From Sphingomonas sp. (GTDB taxonomy: Bacteria; Pseudomonadota; Alphaproteobacteria; Sphingomonadales; Sphingomonadaceae): a DNA stretch of 64,000 nucleotides. The position numbers and the translations under genes are program-made. The notes under the pieces were generated by a model. That model was given only the letters and a program-made list of their open reading frames with translations. It was not told where the DNA came from and ran no database searches. Shown here piece by piece: positions 1-8,900 of this stretch. The stretch covers positions 620,001-684,000 of the forward strand of contig NZ_JANINP010000006.1 in assembly GCF_024508665.1 (NCBI RefSeq), given 5' to 3'. Each line of letters starts with the position of its first letter. Position 1 is the first letter of the stretch.

Positions 1-784
1 GGACATGCGCGACCGCCTCCTCGACTTCCCACACCTGATTGGCGTCGATCATTAACTGACGATCCGGTCCGATCGCCTCGCGCGCCAGGGTCAGCCGGCG
101 GATGTCATCCTCCAGCGAGCGCCCGACCTTTAGCTTGACGTGATTGAATCCCGCAGCGACCGCTTCGTGGCAGAGCCGGACCAATTTGTCGTCCGAATAA
201 CCCAGCCAGCCAGCGGACGTCGTGTAGCAGGGGTAGCCGTTTGCCTCGAGGTCGGCGACCCGTGCCGCCTTTCCTGCCGCGCGCTCGGTAAGCAGCGCTA
301 CGGCTTCCTCGGGCGTGATGCAGTCGGTGATGTAGCGGAAATCGATCAGCCCGACGATCTCCTGGGGGCTCATCTCGCCGATCAGCCGCCACAAGGGCTT
401 GCCGGCCTGTTTCGCTAGTAGATCCCATATTGCATTGACCACGGCGCCGGTCGCGAGATGGATCACGCCCTTTTCCGGCCCGATCCAGCGGAGCTGGCTG
501 TCGCCCGTCACGTGTCGCCAGAAGCGTGCGCCGTCGGCCCGGATCCAGTCGAGGTCGAGGCCCTCGACCAAAGGCGCTAGCGCCTCGATCGCGGCGCAGC
601 AGATATCGTTGCCGCGGCCGATCGTGAACGTCAGGCCGTGGCCGGTGAGATCGGGCTGGTCGGTTTCGAGGATGCAATAAGCGGCCGAATAATCGGGGTC
701 CGGGTTCATCGCATCCGAACCGTCGAGCCGCGCCGAGGTCGGGAAGCGGATGTCGAGCACGCGAAGCTTGACGATGCTAGTCAT
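1..784 (-). CDS. L-fuconate dehydratase-like enolase-superfamily enzyme (C-terminus off window)
   Basis: The first 261 residues are visible; the C-terminal part lies beyond the left edge (family length about 420-440). The protein is an enolase-superfamily acid-sugar dehydratase. The Lys-x-Lys pair of the second barrel strand is at K217/K219 (HVKLKVG) and a metal-binding Asp is at D247 in LMIDANQVW, a phrasing typical of L-fuconate dehydratases. It would convert L-fuconate to 2-keto-3-deoxy-L-fuconate in the cytoplasm. It is divergent from the mutarotase/aldo-keto reductase pair and close to fucP and a fuconolactonase, which supports the fucose assignment over rhamnonate or other acid sugars. 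The ATG at 782-784 begins MTSIVKLRV. Confidence 0.85.
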   Translation of the reverse strand, partial: MTSIVKLRVLDIRFPTSARLDGSDAMNPDPDYSAAYCILETDQPDLTGHGLTFTIGRGNDICCAAIEALAPLVEGLDLDWIRADGARFWRHVTGDSQLRWIGPEKGVIHLATGAVVNAIWDLLAKQAGKPLWRLIGEMSPQEIVGLIDFRYITDCITPEEAVALLTERAAGKAARVADLEANGYPCYTTSAGWLGYSDDKLVRLCHEAVAAGFNHVKLKVGRSLEDDIRRLTLAREAIGPDRQLMIDANQVWEVEEAVAHV

Positions 785-928
785 GGCGTGCGCGTTCTGC
801 CCCGATATTGCCGATTGGTATTTCGCTGGTGTAGTTTATTTTCATATGTGTTGATTGTCGTCGGTGCAAGTGCGCTTTACTGCACGTAAGCGCAAGCCGA
901 CGCGGAAGCGGCCGATAGGGAGAGTGAC

Positions 929-1297
929 GTGGAAAATGCCGATCCACCCGAGATGTCCGCGGCGACCTCCCGGCGCTTTTGCTACGTGCTCGACCTGATC
1001 GACGACGCGGGACTCATCGCTGAATATGAGGCGCGCCATGCGCCCGGATCCGCTTGGCCGGAAGTGGTCGCGCATATCCGAGCGCAGGGCGCCGAGCATA
1101 TGGAGATCTGGCGCGCGGGCGACCGCCTGATGATGATTGTCGAAGCGGCGGCCGACTATCCGCGACCGGTTCCAGCGCCGCCCGAGATCGACCGTTGGGA
1201 AAGTCTGATGTGGCGTTTCCAGCGACCGCTGCCATTCGCGCCCGCCGGAGAAAAATGGGTGCGGATGACGCAGATCTTCGACCTGGACGCGCAATGA
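929..1297 (+). CDS. L-rhamnose/L-fucose mutarotase family protein
   Basis: This 122-residue protein resembles the DUF718/RhaM-type sugar mutarotase family, with a ferredoxin-like fold of about 105-120 residues. The family-typical stretch runs from residue 25 (YVLDLIDDAGLIAEYEARHAP) through a central HIRAQGAEHMEIWR to a C-terminal aromatic patch (ESLMWRFQRPLP). It should interconvert alpha and beta anomers so that sugar taken up by FucP feeds the dehydrogenase. Its TGA overlaps the ATG of the following aldo/keto reductase (ATGA), so the two are translationally coupled. The substrate (fucose rather than rhamnose) is inferred from the neighbours. Confidence 0.8.
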   Translation: MENADPPEMSAATSRRFCYVLDLIDDAGLIAEYEARHAPGSAWPEVVAHIRAQGAEHMEIWRAGDRLMMIVEAAADYPRPVPAPPEIDRWESLMWRFQRPLPFAPAGEKWVRMTQIFDLDAQ

Positions 1298-2292
1298 CCG
1301 GACTGACATTGCCCCCGATCGGCTTCGGCACTGCCCCGCTCGGCAATCTCTATCGGGCGGTCGATGACGAGACGGCCGAGGCGACCATCGCCGCCGCCAT
1401 CGGGGCCGGGCTGCTTTATGCCGATACCGCCCCTTATTACGGCTTCGGGCTGGCGGAGACGCGTTTGGGCCAGGCGATCGCCGGCAACCGCGATGTCGTC
1501 GTCTCGACCAAGGTAGGCCGGGTATTGGAGCCGCTGGCCGGGTCCGCAGAACGCGAGCGCCACGGTTTCGTCGACGCGCCCGCCCTCGCACCCGTCTATG
1601 ACTATTCGCGCGACGGCATCCTGCGGTCGCACGAGGCCAGCTTGAAACGGCTGGGCCGCGATCGCGTCGATATCCTCTATGTCCATGACATCGGGCGCCG
1701 CGTCCACGGTGCGGAGCACGACGCCCGGATGGGCGAATTGTTGGACAAGGGCGGCTTCGCGGCGCTCGAGGAACTCCGCGACCAGGGAGTGGTGTCGGCG
1801 ATCGGGGTTGGCGTCAACGAGACGGCGGTGTGCCTCGAACTGATGGAACACGTGTCGCTCGATATCATCCTGCTCGCCGGCCGCTACACCTTGCTCGAGC
1901 AAAGCCCGGTCGACGACCTTTTCCCGCGCTGTGCCGCCACCGGAACCGCGCTGGTTCTGGCCGGCGTGTACAATTCGGGAATCCTCGCGCTGGGGGCGGA
2001 CGCACCCGCTGCGCATTACGATTATGCAGGCGTGCCGGAGGCGATCCGCCAGCGCACGCGTGCGATCGAGGGGATATGCGCCGCACACGATGTGGCATTG
2101 CCCGCCGCCGCGTTGCAGTTCGTTCTTGCCCATCCTCAGGCAGCGAGCGTGATCGTGGGGTTCGCCAGTCCCGACGAGGTGCGGGCGACGATGGCCAATA
2201 TCGCCGCGCCTGTGCCCGACGGCCTGTGGAGCGATTTGAAAGCGGCGGGCTTGCTGCGCGCCGATGTGCCGGTTCCAGCGACGGTCGGATAG
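1294..2292 (+). CDS. Aldo/keto reductase, probable L-fucose (D-threo-aldose) 1-dehydrogenase
   Basis: This 332-residue aldo/keto reductase starts at the ATG overlapping the upstream stop (MTGLTLPPIGFGTAPLG). The AKR catalytic tetrad can be followed: Asp and Tyr in YADTAPYYGFG (about residue 44-50), Lys in VVSTKVGR, and His in ILYVHDIG. The C-terminal QFVLAHPQAASVIVGFASP is the usual NAD(P)-contact region. In non-phosphorylating fucose pathways this enzyme oxidises L-fucose to L-fucono-1,5-lactone, which the lactonase encoded at 4535-5311 would open. It forms a two-gene unit with the mutarotase and converges on the IclR gene, leaving only 16 bases between the two stop codons. Confidence 0.85.
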   Translation: MTGLTLPPIGFGTAPLGNLYRAVDDETAEATIAAAIGAGLLYADTAPYYGFGLAETRLGQAIAGNRDVVVSTKVGRVLEPLAGSAERERHGFVDAPALAPVYDYSRDGILRSHEASLKRLGRDRVDILYVHDIGRRVHGAEHDARMGELLDKGGFAALEELRDQGVVSAIGVGVNETAVCLELMEHVSLDIILLAGRYTLLEQSPVDDLFPRCAATGTALVLAGVYNSGILALGADAPAAHYDYAGVPEAIRQRTRAIEGICAAHDVALPAAALQFVLAHPQAASVIVGFASPDEVRATMANIAAPVPDGLWSDLKAAGLLRADVPVPATVG

Positions 2293-2308
2293 AAGTGGGA
2301 CCGGCAGC

Positions 2309-3094
2309 TCAGGCGCGGCTATCGCCCTCGACGAGTTGTTCGGAAATCGCTTCCGCCGCCTTGCGCACCAACGCTGTCGTCTCGCGCGCGGAGACCGATG
2401 GCAGGATTTTCTTCAGATAAGGCACTGTCAGTGCTGCCGCCGCGCTGCCGCCGCGCATCACCGGCGCGGAAATGTCGGTGATCCCGGCGACGAAATGGCT
2501 CGGCGCGTGTTCGACATGGCGTTCGGCGATTTCGTCGGCGCGGGCGCGCAGCGCCGTCATCTCGGCTTCGGGGATTGGGGGATCGAACATCTCCTCCCAC
2601 CGGCGGCGAACGTCTGCGGGCTGGTGGGCGTAGAGGATCATGCCCGATGCCGTCTGCATCAGCGGCCGGCGATAGCCGACACGGACCGAAAAACCGATCT
2701 GCTCGCCCGATTCCATCCGCGCCACGACCACCATCTGTCCGCGCGTATGCAGCGCGAGGTGGCACGACTGGCCAATCTCGAGCGCAAGCTGACGCATCAC
2801 CGGCAAGGCGATTTCGATCAGGTTGGCGGTACGCGGCTGCTGCATGCCGAGTGAAAACAGCCGATCGGTCAGGCGATAGCCGTCTTCGGCCGGATTCTGT
2901 TCGATATAACCGCGTTGTTCGAGCACTTGGACCATACGGAACAGTTCGCCGTGCGATCGGCCGAGCGCGTGGACGATTTCAGTCAGCGTCATCGGGTCGG
3001 TTTGGGCCGCGAGCAACTCCAGCACGTCCAGCCCTTTTTCGAGCGCCGGTGCGCGATATCGCGAATCCCCGCCGCGATCCTCATCGTCAGCCAT
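2309..3094 (-). CDS. IclR-family regulator of the fucose locus
   Basis: IclR-type protein with an N-terminal winged helix (residues about 16-75: EKGLDVLELLAAQTDPMTLTEI, then SHGELFRMVQVLEQRGYI) and a C-terminal effector domain (about 95-255). I chose the ATG at 3092-3094 (MADDEDRG) because GAGG lies upstream; in-frame ATGs further upstream would add up to 20 residues. It is divergent from fucP across about 180 bases, so it most likely controls fucP-lactonase and possibly the other fucose genes. The effector is probably a pathway sugar acid; this is inference from context. Confidence 0.85.
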   Translation of the reverse strand: MADDEDRGGDSRYRAPALEKGLDVLELLAAQTDPMTLTEIVHALGRSHGELFRMVQVLEQRGYIEQNPAEDGYRLTDRLFSLGMQQPRTANLIEIALPVMRQLALEIGQSCHLALHTRGQMVVVARMESGEQIGFSVRVGYRRPLMQTASGMILYAHQPADVRRRWEEMFDPPIPEAEMTALRARADEIAERHVEHAPSHFVAGITDISAPVMRGGSAAAALTVPYLKKILPSVSARETTALVRKAAEAISEQLVEGDSRA

Positions 3095-3272
3095 CGTAAA
3101 CGTCCTCGCCTTCATGGCGGTCTTTGGCATGATGGCCCTTCCGCGTCGATCCATCTATCGATATTCACTAGTAAAAAACATCTTTATCAGCAGAAAATAT
3201 TCTCTAGGCTCAGCTGCATAATCGCAGAGAAGCAGTCGTGCCGATGCCACGGATCGACGAGAGGGGATTGGT

Positions 3273-4538
3273 ATGAACGACGAACCGCCGTTACCCAAGG
3301 CGCGCCTGTTACCCTTCGTGCTGATCGTCGCCTTGTTCTTCCTGTGGGGAATCGCGAACAATCTCAACGATATCCTGATCGCCCATTTCAAGAAGCTGTT
3401 CGTTCTGGGCGACCTGCAGGCCGGACTCGTCCAATCGGCTTTCTATCTCGGGTATTTCTGCCTCGCCATTCCGGCCGCCTTGTTCATGCGCGCTTACGGC
3501 TACCGCGCCGCGGTGCTGCTCGGTCTCTGCTTCTATGGCGCCGGCGCGTTGCTGTTCTGGCCAGCCGCGAGCCTGCAGAGCTATCCGTTCTTCCTCGCTG
3601 CGTTGTTCGTCATCGCCAGCGGGCTTTCGTTCCTCGAGACCTCGGCCAACCCCCTGATCGCGCGGCTCGGGCCGCCGGAAACCGCGGCGCGACGGCTCAA
3701 TCTCGCCCAGGCGTTCAATCCGCTCGGCTCGATCACCGGGATCGTCATCGGCAGCCAGTTCATTCTGTCAGGCGTAGCGCACAGCCCCGCCGAGATCGCC
3801 GCGATGGCGCCGGACGTACTGGCCCAGTGGCGCGCGGGCGAAGCCGCCGCGGTGCAGGTCCCTTATCTGCTGATCGGCCTCGGCGTGCTTGCCTGGGCGG
3901 TGCTGATCCGGTTGACTGCCTTTCCGGCGATCGCGACCCAGCGCGACGTCGAGGAAGACGTCGGCGCGCTCGACGATTTCCGCGCCCTGCTCCGCGATCG
4001 CCGCGTCCTGCTCGGCATCCTGGCCCAATTCTTCTATGTCGGCGCGCAGGTCGGCGTGTGGAGCTTCCTCATCCGGTACGCCGAGATGGCCGTGCCCGGC
4101 ACGCCCGAGCGAGTTGCGGCGGGTTATCTCACCATTTCGCTCGTCACTTTCATGGCGGGGCGGTTCGTCGGTTCCGCGCTGATGGGTGTGGTCCGCGCGC
4201 CATCTTTGCTCGCCATCTTCGCCGTGGCCGGTGCGCTGCTGTGCCTGGTCGCGACGATCTCGGGCGGCATGATCGGCATCGTCGCGCTGATTGTCTCGAG
4301 CTTCTTCATGTCGATCATGTACCCGACGATCTTTGCAGAGACGGTCGACGGTCTCGGGGCCCGCACGAAGTCGGCGGCCGCGCTGCTGGTCATGGCGATC
4401 ATCGGCGGAGCCGTCTTTCCAGCGGTAATGGGCTTCGTCTCCGATCGCACCGGGTCGATGGTCAACGCCATGGCCGTGCCCGCTTGCTGCTTCCTCGTCG
4501 TGCTCGCTTTTGCGCTGAAGGTGCTGAAGGCGGCATGA
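3273..4538 (+). CDS. fucP: L-fucose:H+ symporter FucP
   Basis: A 421-residue MFS protein with twelve hydrophobic segments. The N-terminal motif FFLWGIANNLNDILIAHFKK is the hallmark of the FucP/GluP sugar:proton symporters, and ETSANPLIARLG follows in TM4-5, as in E. coli FucP. It sits in the inner membrane and would import L-fucose using the proton gradient. The start at 3273 has AGAGGGG seven bases upstream. The stop overlaps the ATG of the fuconolactonase gene (ATGA), indicating one transcript. Fucose specificity is supported by the fucose-pathway neighbours; related sugars remain possible. Confidence 0.9.
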   Translation: MNDEPPLPKARLLPFVLIVALFFLWGIANNLNDILIAHFKKLFVLGDLQAGLVQSAFYLGYFCLAIPAALFMRAYGYRAAVLLGLCFYGAGALLFWPAASLQSYPFFLAALFVIASGLSFLETSANPLIARLGPPETAARRLNLAQAFNPLGSITGIVIGSQFILSGVAHSPAEIAAMAPDVLAQWRAGEAAAVQVPYLLIGLGVLAWAVLIRLTAFPAIATQRDVEEDVGALDDFRALLRDRRVLLGILAQFFYVGAQVGVWSFLIRYAEMAVPGTPERVAAGYLTISLVTFMAGRFVGSALMGVVRAPSLLAIFAVAGALLCLVATISGGMIGIVALIVSSFFMSIMYPTIFAETVDGLGARTKSAAALLVMAIIGGAVFPAVMGFVSDRTGSMVNAMAVPACCFLVVLAFALKVLKAA

Positions 4539-5311
4539 TAGACGCGCATGTCCATCTCTGGCGGATCGGCGAGCATGGCTTCGCCTGGCCTCCGCCGGAT
4601 CTGGAAGCGATCCATCGCGACGTGGAATTGCCCGAGTTGCGTGCGCTGGCCACAGCCAACGGGGTCGACAGCGTGGTGCTGGTCCAGAGCCAGGAGGCTG
4701 CCGTGGATACCGAGTGGCTGCTGTCGCTTGCCGACGATCCGCTGGTGTTGGGCGTGGTCGGCTGGAGCGACCTGCGCGGCCCGCTGCCGTCGCATCCGAA
4801 GCTCAAGGGCCTGCGCCCGATGGTCCAGGATCTGGCAGACGATTGGTATGACGATCCCGCGATCGACGCGGCCCTTATCGCGATGGCCGAACGCGGCCTT
4901 GTGCTCGACGCGCTGATCCGTCCGCGACACCTGCCCGCATTGCATCGTCTCGCCGCGCGGCATCCGGCGCTATCGATCGTCATCGACCATGCCGCCAAAC
5001 CCGATGTCGGCGATCTCGCCCGCTGGGAAGCCGAAATGCGCGCGATCGCCGAACGGCCCAATGTCGCGTGTAAAGTATCGGGGCTGGTCACCGAACCCGG
5101 TATGACACCGCGCATTGGCGAGGTCGCGGGGACCGTGATCGACGCCTTCGGCACCGACCGCTTGATCTGGGGAAGCGACTGGCCCGTCCTCACCTTGGCC
5201 GAGGAGTACGCGCCCTGGCTCGCGCATGCGCAGGCCCTGATCGCACCCAGCGCCCGGGACGCGGTGTTCGGCGGCAATGCCGGGCGCATCTACGCCCTTT
5301 CGGGCTGCTGA
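4535..5311 (+). CDS. L-fuconolactonase (amidohydrolase superfamily, COG3618)
   Basis: This 258-residue amidohydrolase opens with MIDAHVHLW, the H-x-H metal motif of the COG3618 lactonases. It continues with a central IVIDHAAKPD and a C-terminal LIWGSDWPVL carrying the conserved Asp after the last barrel strand. The family includes L-fuconolactonase and L-rhamnono-lactonase, which hydrolyse sugar lactones to the free acid. Its start overlaps the fucP stop by four bases, so uptake and lactone opening are coupled. It supplies L-fuconate to the dehydratase at the left edge. Confidence 0.88.
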   Translation: MIDAHVHLWRIGEHGFAWPPPDLEAIHRDVELPELRALATANGVDSVVLVQSQEAAVDTEWLLSLADDPLVLGVVGWSDLRGPLPSHPKLKGLRPMVQDLADDWYDDPAIDAALIAMAERGLVLDALIRPRHLPALHRLAARHPALSIVIDHAAKPDVGDLARWEAEMRAIAERPNVACKVSGLVTEPGMTPRIGEVAGTVIDAFGTDRLIWGSDWPVLTLAEEYAPWLAHAQALIAPSARDAVFGGNAGRIYALSGC

Positions 5312-5320
5312 CCAGAGAAA

Positions 5321-5352
5321 CGGCGCGCCCGGCTTTGCTGCCGGACGCGCCG
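5321..5352. terminator. GC-rich hairpin between the fucose operon and the convergent glycine-rich gene
   Basis: Thirteen-base arms (5321-5333 and 5340-5352) with one mismatch and a six-base loop lie ten bases after the lactonase stop and 49 bases before the convergent stop. No U-tract follows on either strand, so it may be a bidirectional attenuating hairpin rather than a classic intrinsic terminator. Confidence 0.5.
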
Positions 5353-5400
5353 CGAGGATGCGGGCCGCGTGCTATCCGGGGTGCGACCCGTACCGGTCGA

Positions 5401-6285
5401 TTATTGAGCGGCGTCCTTGACGTCACCCTTGCCCATTGCCGAAACCAGCGCGCTGCCCGAGCCCGAGAAGTTCGCGGCCGGCAAGTCCGCCGTCTTCTTG
5501 CCGACGCGGACCAGCACGCTCTGCACCGTGCCGCGCGCGGTCGAGCGCACCGACTGAACGGTCCCGATCGTGCGGCCCTTGGCGTCGGTAACGGCCATTC
5601 CCGGGTTCACCGGAAAAGCGCCGGCATTCGCCGCACCGCTACCGGCCAGGGCGAGATTGCCGGCGCCTGACGCCGCGCCGCCAAGCCCGGACAGCGTGCC
5701 AGAGCCTGCGGCGCTGCCGCTGCCCGACGCATTGCCGCCGAGCGACTGTGCGCTGGACGATAGATTGCCGGCTGCACCGCGTGCGCGGCCGGCCGCCGCG
5801 CCGGTGGCGTTCCGGGCCCGGTCGGCTGCATTGCGTGTCGCATCGGTCGCGCGCGATGCGGTTCCGCGGATGGCGTCCGTGCCGACCAACTGCGCATCCA
5901 CGCCCGTCCCGGCGCTGCCCGCTGCCGATCCGCTGCCGTTCAGCGCGTTGCCGCCGATCAGGCTGCTGTTGCTGGCGGTCGTATCGGTCGAGCTCGCATT
6001 GGAGGCGCTGACCTTACCCTTGCGGGTGTCGACGCTCTTGTGCGTCCTGCTCGAGCTGCGCGTCGTGGTCGCGGTGTCGGTATCGACCGGCATGCGATCG
6101 ATCATGCCGCCCAGCGAGCCATTGCCCGAACCGCCGAGCGACCCGGTTGCGCCACCGAGCGTACCTCCAAGCGTTCCGCCCAAGGTGCCGCCAAGACCGC
6201 CGCCGCCGCCAAGCAGCTGCGCCGAAGCCGGGGTCGCGGCGACCGCGATCGCGAGTGTTGCCGCGCCAAACAGGATCTTCATCAT
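5401..6285 (-). CDS. Secreted glycine/serine/alanine-rich protein with PRC-barrel-like tail
   Basis: 294 residues. The N-terminus MMKILFGAATLAIAVAATPA followed by SAQ is a clear Sec signal peptide. The mature start has tandem GGTL repeats (three LGGT units), then low-complexity Gly/Ser/Ala/Thr sequence to about residue 220. The last 70 residues contain GMAVTDAKGRTIGTVQSV, which resembles a PRC-barrel/surface-anchoring fold. I chose the ATG at 6283-6285 because AAGGAG lies seven bases upstream; the reading frame continues upstream but without a comparable ribosome site. The function is unknown; a periplasmic or outer-surface structural role is a guess. It lies just after the subtilisin gene on the same strand. 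Confidence 0.7.
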   Translation of the reverse strand: MMKILFGAATLAIAVAATPASAQLLGGGGGLGGTLGGTLGGTLGGATGSLGGSGNGSLGGMIDRMPVDTDTATTTRSSSRTHKSVDTRKGKVSASNASSTDTTASNSSLIGGNALNGSGSAAGSAGTGVDAQLVGTDAIRGTASRATDATRNAADRARNATGAAAGRARGAAGNLSSSAQSLGGNASGSGSAAGSGTLSGLGGAASGAGNLALAGSGAANAGAFPVNPGMAVTDAKGRTIGTVQSVRSTARGTVQSVLVRVGKKTADLPAANFSGSGSALVSAMGKGDVKDAAQ

Positions 6286-6353
6286 GACCGTTCTCCTTGT
6301 TTCTGTCCGGAGAACGGAGCCCGGCGCAGTTTTAATCCCGCAGTTCGGAAAAA

Positions 6354-7583
6354 TTAATTCGCGGGCGTTCGGCAATCGCCGCAGACCAGGCCGCGACCAA
6401 AGATCTTGTCGGGGCCGCGCGGTCCCAGGTCGCGGGCGATCGCGTCGACGCGTTTCAGTGCGACGCCCACGGCGGCTGGCGATGGCGACGGATAGAAGCG
6501 CGCGATCGTCGCCGCCACCAAGGGCGCCGCGAAAGACGTGCCCCGCACCCGAAAGACCCGGCCGGAAATGCCTGCCGCCAGCATGTCCGCACCGGGCGCC
6601 GCATAGTCGAGATGGCTCGCGCGCCCGGCTTCGATCAGCGCACGGTTGCGCCCGTCGACTCCGGTCACCGCGATCACGCCGGGATAGGAAGCGGGAAAGC
6701 CCGGCGGCGCAGCGGGCCCGTTGTTGCCGACGGCTGCCACGATCACGAGTCCACGCGCCTGTGCCGCCGCCGCCACCTTGGCCAGCAAGGGGTTGGCGGG
6801 ACCGACCAAGCTGATCGTCACCACCGACACGCGCTGTTGGACCATCCAGCCCAATGCTTTCGCGATGGCGGTTGCGTTGCCGCCCGCGGGATCGTTGCCA
6901 TAGACGTCGGCCGAGGCGATGCGCGCGCCCGGCAAGCCGCCGCGCACATTGCCCGAACCGCCGATCAAAGATGCGACGGCGGTGGCATGGTCATTGTCCC
7001 GCGGCGCGCCGGTAGCGAATCCGACCGAGCGGGCGGCCCCGGCAACGCCGCCATCGATCACGCCGATCAAAGTGCCGTCGCCGGCTCCAGCTGGAGCAGG
7101 GTGACCGTCCATGGCTCCGCTCGGCATGTGGAGCTGGTCCGCGCTAACCTCGCCTCCGAGCTTACGAATTTCCTTTATGGCCGATGGGAGAGACCGCTCG
7201 CCGGGAACCGCAAGGCGAACGAACCCCACGCCCAGGACGTCGCCACGCTCGATCACTCGATAGCCCTTGGCGACTGCCGCCGCGATCACATCGTCTTTTG
7301 GATCGTCGATGACGACTTCCCCGGCACGCGCCGGAAAGCCATTCGGGTCGAGAGCGATGCGGCCGGGATTGTCGCGGACCAGTTGCGCGATCGCGGCGCG
7401 GCGCGCCTGATCGAGCATGCGTGCCGCGTTCGAGGGCGCGCGGAGTACGTCGTCGGCCAGCCCCCGCGCTGCCGGCAGGCCTGGCACCTCGATCGGCAGA
7501 GCCGGCAGCCGGGGCACGAGCTGCGCGCCCGCCGCTGTCGCGCCGGCGAGCACGATCAGGGCAATGAAGATGGGACGCAGCAC
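6354..7583 (-). CDS. Secreted subtilisin-like (S8) serine protease
   Basis: About 409 residues from a GTG at 7581-7583 preceded by AAAGGA. An in-frame ATG seven codons upstream (7604) is the alternative. The signal peptide LRPIFIALIVLAGATAAGAQ is followed by a roughly 130-residue pro-region and an S8 catalytic domain. The triad residues are visible as Asp in IGVIDGG, His in DNDHATAVASL and Ser in RGTSFAAP, with the oxyanion Asn region AAVGNNGPA between. The C-terminus has a Cys pair (VCGDCR). It is probably periplasmic or exported. It lies divergent from the ECF sigma gene with only 84 bases between, suggesting a link to envelope stress, although no direct evidence ties it to anti-sigma cleavage. 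Confidence 0.85.
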   Translation of the reverse strand: MLRPIFIALIVLAGATAAGAQLVPRLPALPIEVPGLPAARGLADDVLRAPSNAARMLDQARRAAIAQLVRDNPGRIALDPNGFPARAGEVVIDDPKDDVIAAAVAKGYRVIERGDVLGVGFVRLAVPGERSLPSAIKEIRKLGGEVSADQLHMPSGAMDGHPAPAGAGDGTLIGVIDGGVAGAARSVGFATGAPRDNDHATAVASLIGGSGNVRGGLPGARIASADVYGNDPAGGNATAIAKALGWMVQQRVSVVTISLVGPANPLLAKVAAAAQARGLVIVAAVGNNGPAAPPGFPASYPGVIAVTGVDGRNRALIEAGRASHLDYAAPGADMLAAGISGRVFRVRGTSFAAPLVAATIARFYPSPSPAAVGVALKRVDAIARDLGPRGPDKIFGRGLVCGDCRTPAN

Positions 7584-7667
7584 GCAAATCCTTTCGCCTG
7601 GCAAAAATCATTCTGCGTGGATTAAACGGGCGACGCCATCCGTTTCATCCAGACGAAGGGAATTGGC

Positions 7668-8153
7668 TTGGCCGCTTTCGAAAACGAGATGCTCGCCTTG
7701 CTGCCGCGCTTGCGGCGGTTCGCGCGAGCGCTCGCCCGCGACGCGGCCGACGCCGACGATTTGTGTCAGGCGGCAATCGAGAAGGCGCTGCTTGCGCGCG
7801 AGTCGTGGCAGCCCGGAACGAGATTGGACAGCTGGATGTACCGGATCATGCGCAATGCCTGGATCGATGCCGCTCGTGCCCGCGGCAGGGCGTCGGAAAC
7901 CTTCGTCGATGCCGAGGCGGGGGCAGGCGTGGGCGGCGATGGCGGGGCCGAAGCGCGTGTCGCTCTTGGCGAGGTCGAGGCGGCGATGCGCCGATTGCCG
8001 GATGAGCAGCGAGAGGCGGTGGCGCTCGTGCTGGTTGAGGGCCTTGCCTATAAGGAAGCGGCCGACGTGCTCGATATCCCGATGGGGACGCTCACCTCGC
8101 GGCTGGTGCGCGGCCGCCAGGCGCTGATGGTCGACCTTGGAGAAGCGGCATGA
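7668..8153 (+). CDS. ECF-type RNA polymerase sigma factor
   Basis: 161 residues with region 2 (LLPRLRRFARALARDAADADDL, then LDSWMYRIMRNAWID) and region 4 (LPDEQREAVALVLVEGLAYKEAADVLDIPMGTLTSRLVRGR), a normal ECF size with a short linker. The start is a TTG at 7668 with AAGGG eight bases before. It overlaps the anti-sigma gene by four bases (ATGA), the usual arrangement for a sigma factor with a cognate membrane anti-sigma factor. It would direct transcription of an envelope or stress regulon, and probably autoregulates. Confidence 0.88.
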   Translation: MAAFENEMLALLPRLRRFARALARDAADADDLCQAAIEKALLARESWQPGTRLDSWMYRIMRNAWIDAARARGRASETFVDAEAGAGVGGDGGAEARVALGEVEAAMRRLPDEQREAVALVLVEGLAYKEAADVLDIPMGTLTSRLVRGRQALMVDLGEAA

Positions 8154-8830
8154 CGATCGAGCCCGAGATGCTGATGGCCTATGCCGATGGCGAGCTCGAT
8201 CCGCTCAATGCCAAGCGGGTCGAGCGCGCGATTGCCGGCGATCCGGCGCTTGCCCAGCAAGTCGAACGGCATCGCGCGCTGCGCAAGCGAATCTCGGACA
8301 GCTTTGCACCTGTTGCCGACGAACAGGTTCCCGATCGCCTGGCGGACTTGCTGAAAAGCAGCGTCGTCGACTTGCCGGTGCCCAGGACGCGCCCGATCCT
8401 GACGCGATGGCGAGAGGCGGCGGCGTTGGCGGCGTGCCTGGTGCTTGGCCTGATGATCGGTTTGAAGGTGCCGCATGGTCCTGTCTCCGCGGGAGCAGGC
8501 GGGTTGTACGCCTCGGGTTCTCTGGCCGCGGCGCTTGACGATCAGGTCGGTGGCGCCGACGGAACCGTGACGGTGGCGGTCAGCTTCCGCGACAAACAGG
8601 GTTCCTATTGCCGGGTGTTCAACTCGCGCGCCACCGACGGCATTGCCTGTCGCGACGCCTCCGGCTGGGCGCTGCGCCGCACCCAGCAGGGATCGACGCC
8701 ACAGCGTGGCGACTATGCGCAGGCCGGATCGCCCGATCCCGAACTCATGGCAGCGGCGCAGGACATGATGGCGGGCGAGCCGCTTGACGCCAAAGCGGAA
8801 GAAGCGGCACGCGGCGCGGGCTGGCGCTAA
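8150..8830 (+). CDS. Membrane anti-sigma factor
   Basis: 226 residues. The N-terminal anti-sigma domain (about 1-70, beginning LMAYADGELDPLNAKRVERA) is of the RsiW/ChrR-like helical kind without an obvious HxxxCxxC zinc motif. A single transmembrane helix follows at about 88-106 (EAAALAACLVLGLMIGL), and a periplasmic domain of about 120 residues contains a Cys pair (SYCRVFN, GIACRDA) that could form a disulphide. It should hold the preceding sigma factor inactive at the inner membrane. The overlap with the sigma gene supports cognate pairing. Confidence 0.82.
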   Translation: MTIEPEMLMAYADGELDPLNAKRVERAIAGDPALAQQVERHRALRKRISDSFAPVADEQVPDRLADLLKSSVVDLPVPRTRPILTRWREAAALAACLVLGLMIGLKVPHGPVSAGAGGLYASGSLAAALDDQVGGADGTVTVAVSFRDKQGSYCRVFNSRATDGIACRDASGWALRRTQQGSTPQRGDYAQAGSPDPELMAAAQDMMAGEPLDAKAEEAARGAGWR

Positions 8831-8844
8831 CCGCCCTTTGATCT

Positions 8845-8862
8845 CGTCCCACGGCTGGGACG
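8845..8862. terminator. Short hairpin after the sigma/anti-sigma operon
   Basis: CGTCCC and GGGACG pair around a six-base loop 14 bases after the anti-sigma stop. There is no strong T-tract, so it is only a weak terminator candidate. Confidence 0.35.
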
Positions 8863-8900
8863 CAGAACCGCGCCCCTATTGGAGGAGTTGGAAGTAGCGG

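Noticed and set aside
1054..1293. N-terminal extension of the aldo/keto reductase by 80 codons
   Set aside because: The extension lies inside the mutarotase gene in another frame; the ATG overlapping the mutarotase stop gives a normal-length AKR.
2915..4534. Upstream extension of the fuconolactonase frame across iclR and fucP
   Set aside because: It is an open shadow frame; the true start is the ATG at 4535 overlapping the fucP stop and giving MIDAHVHLW.
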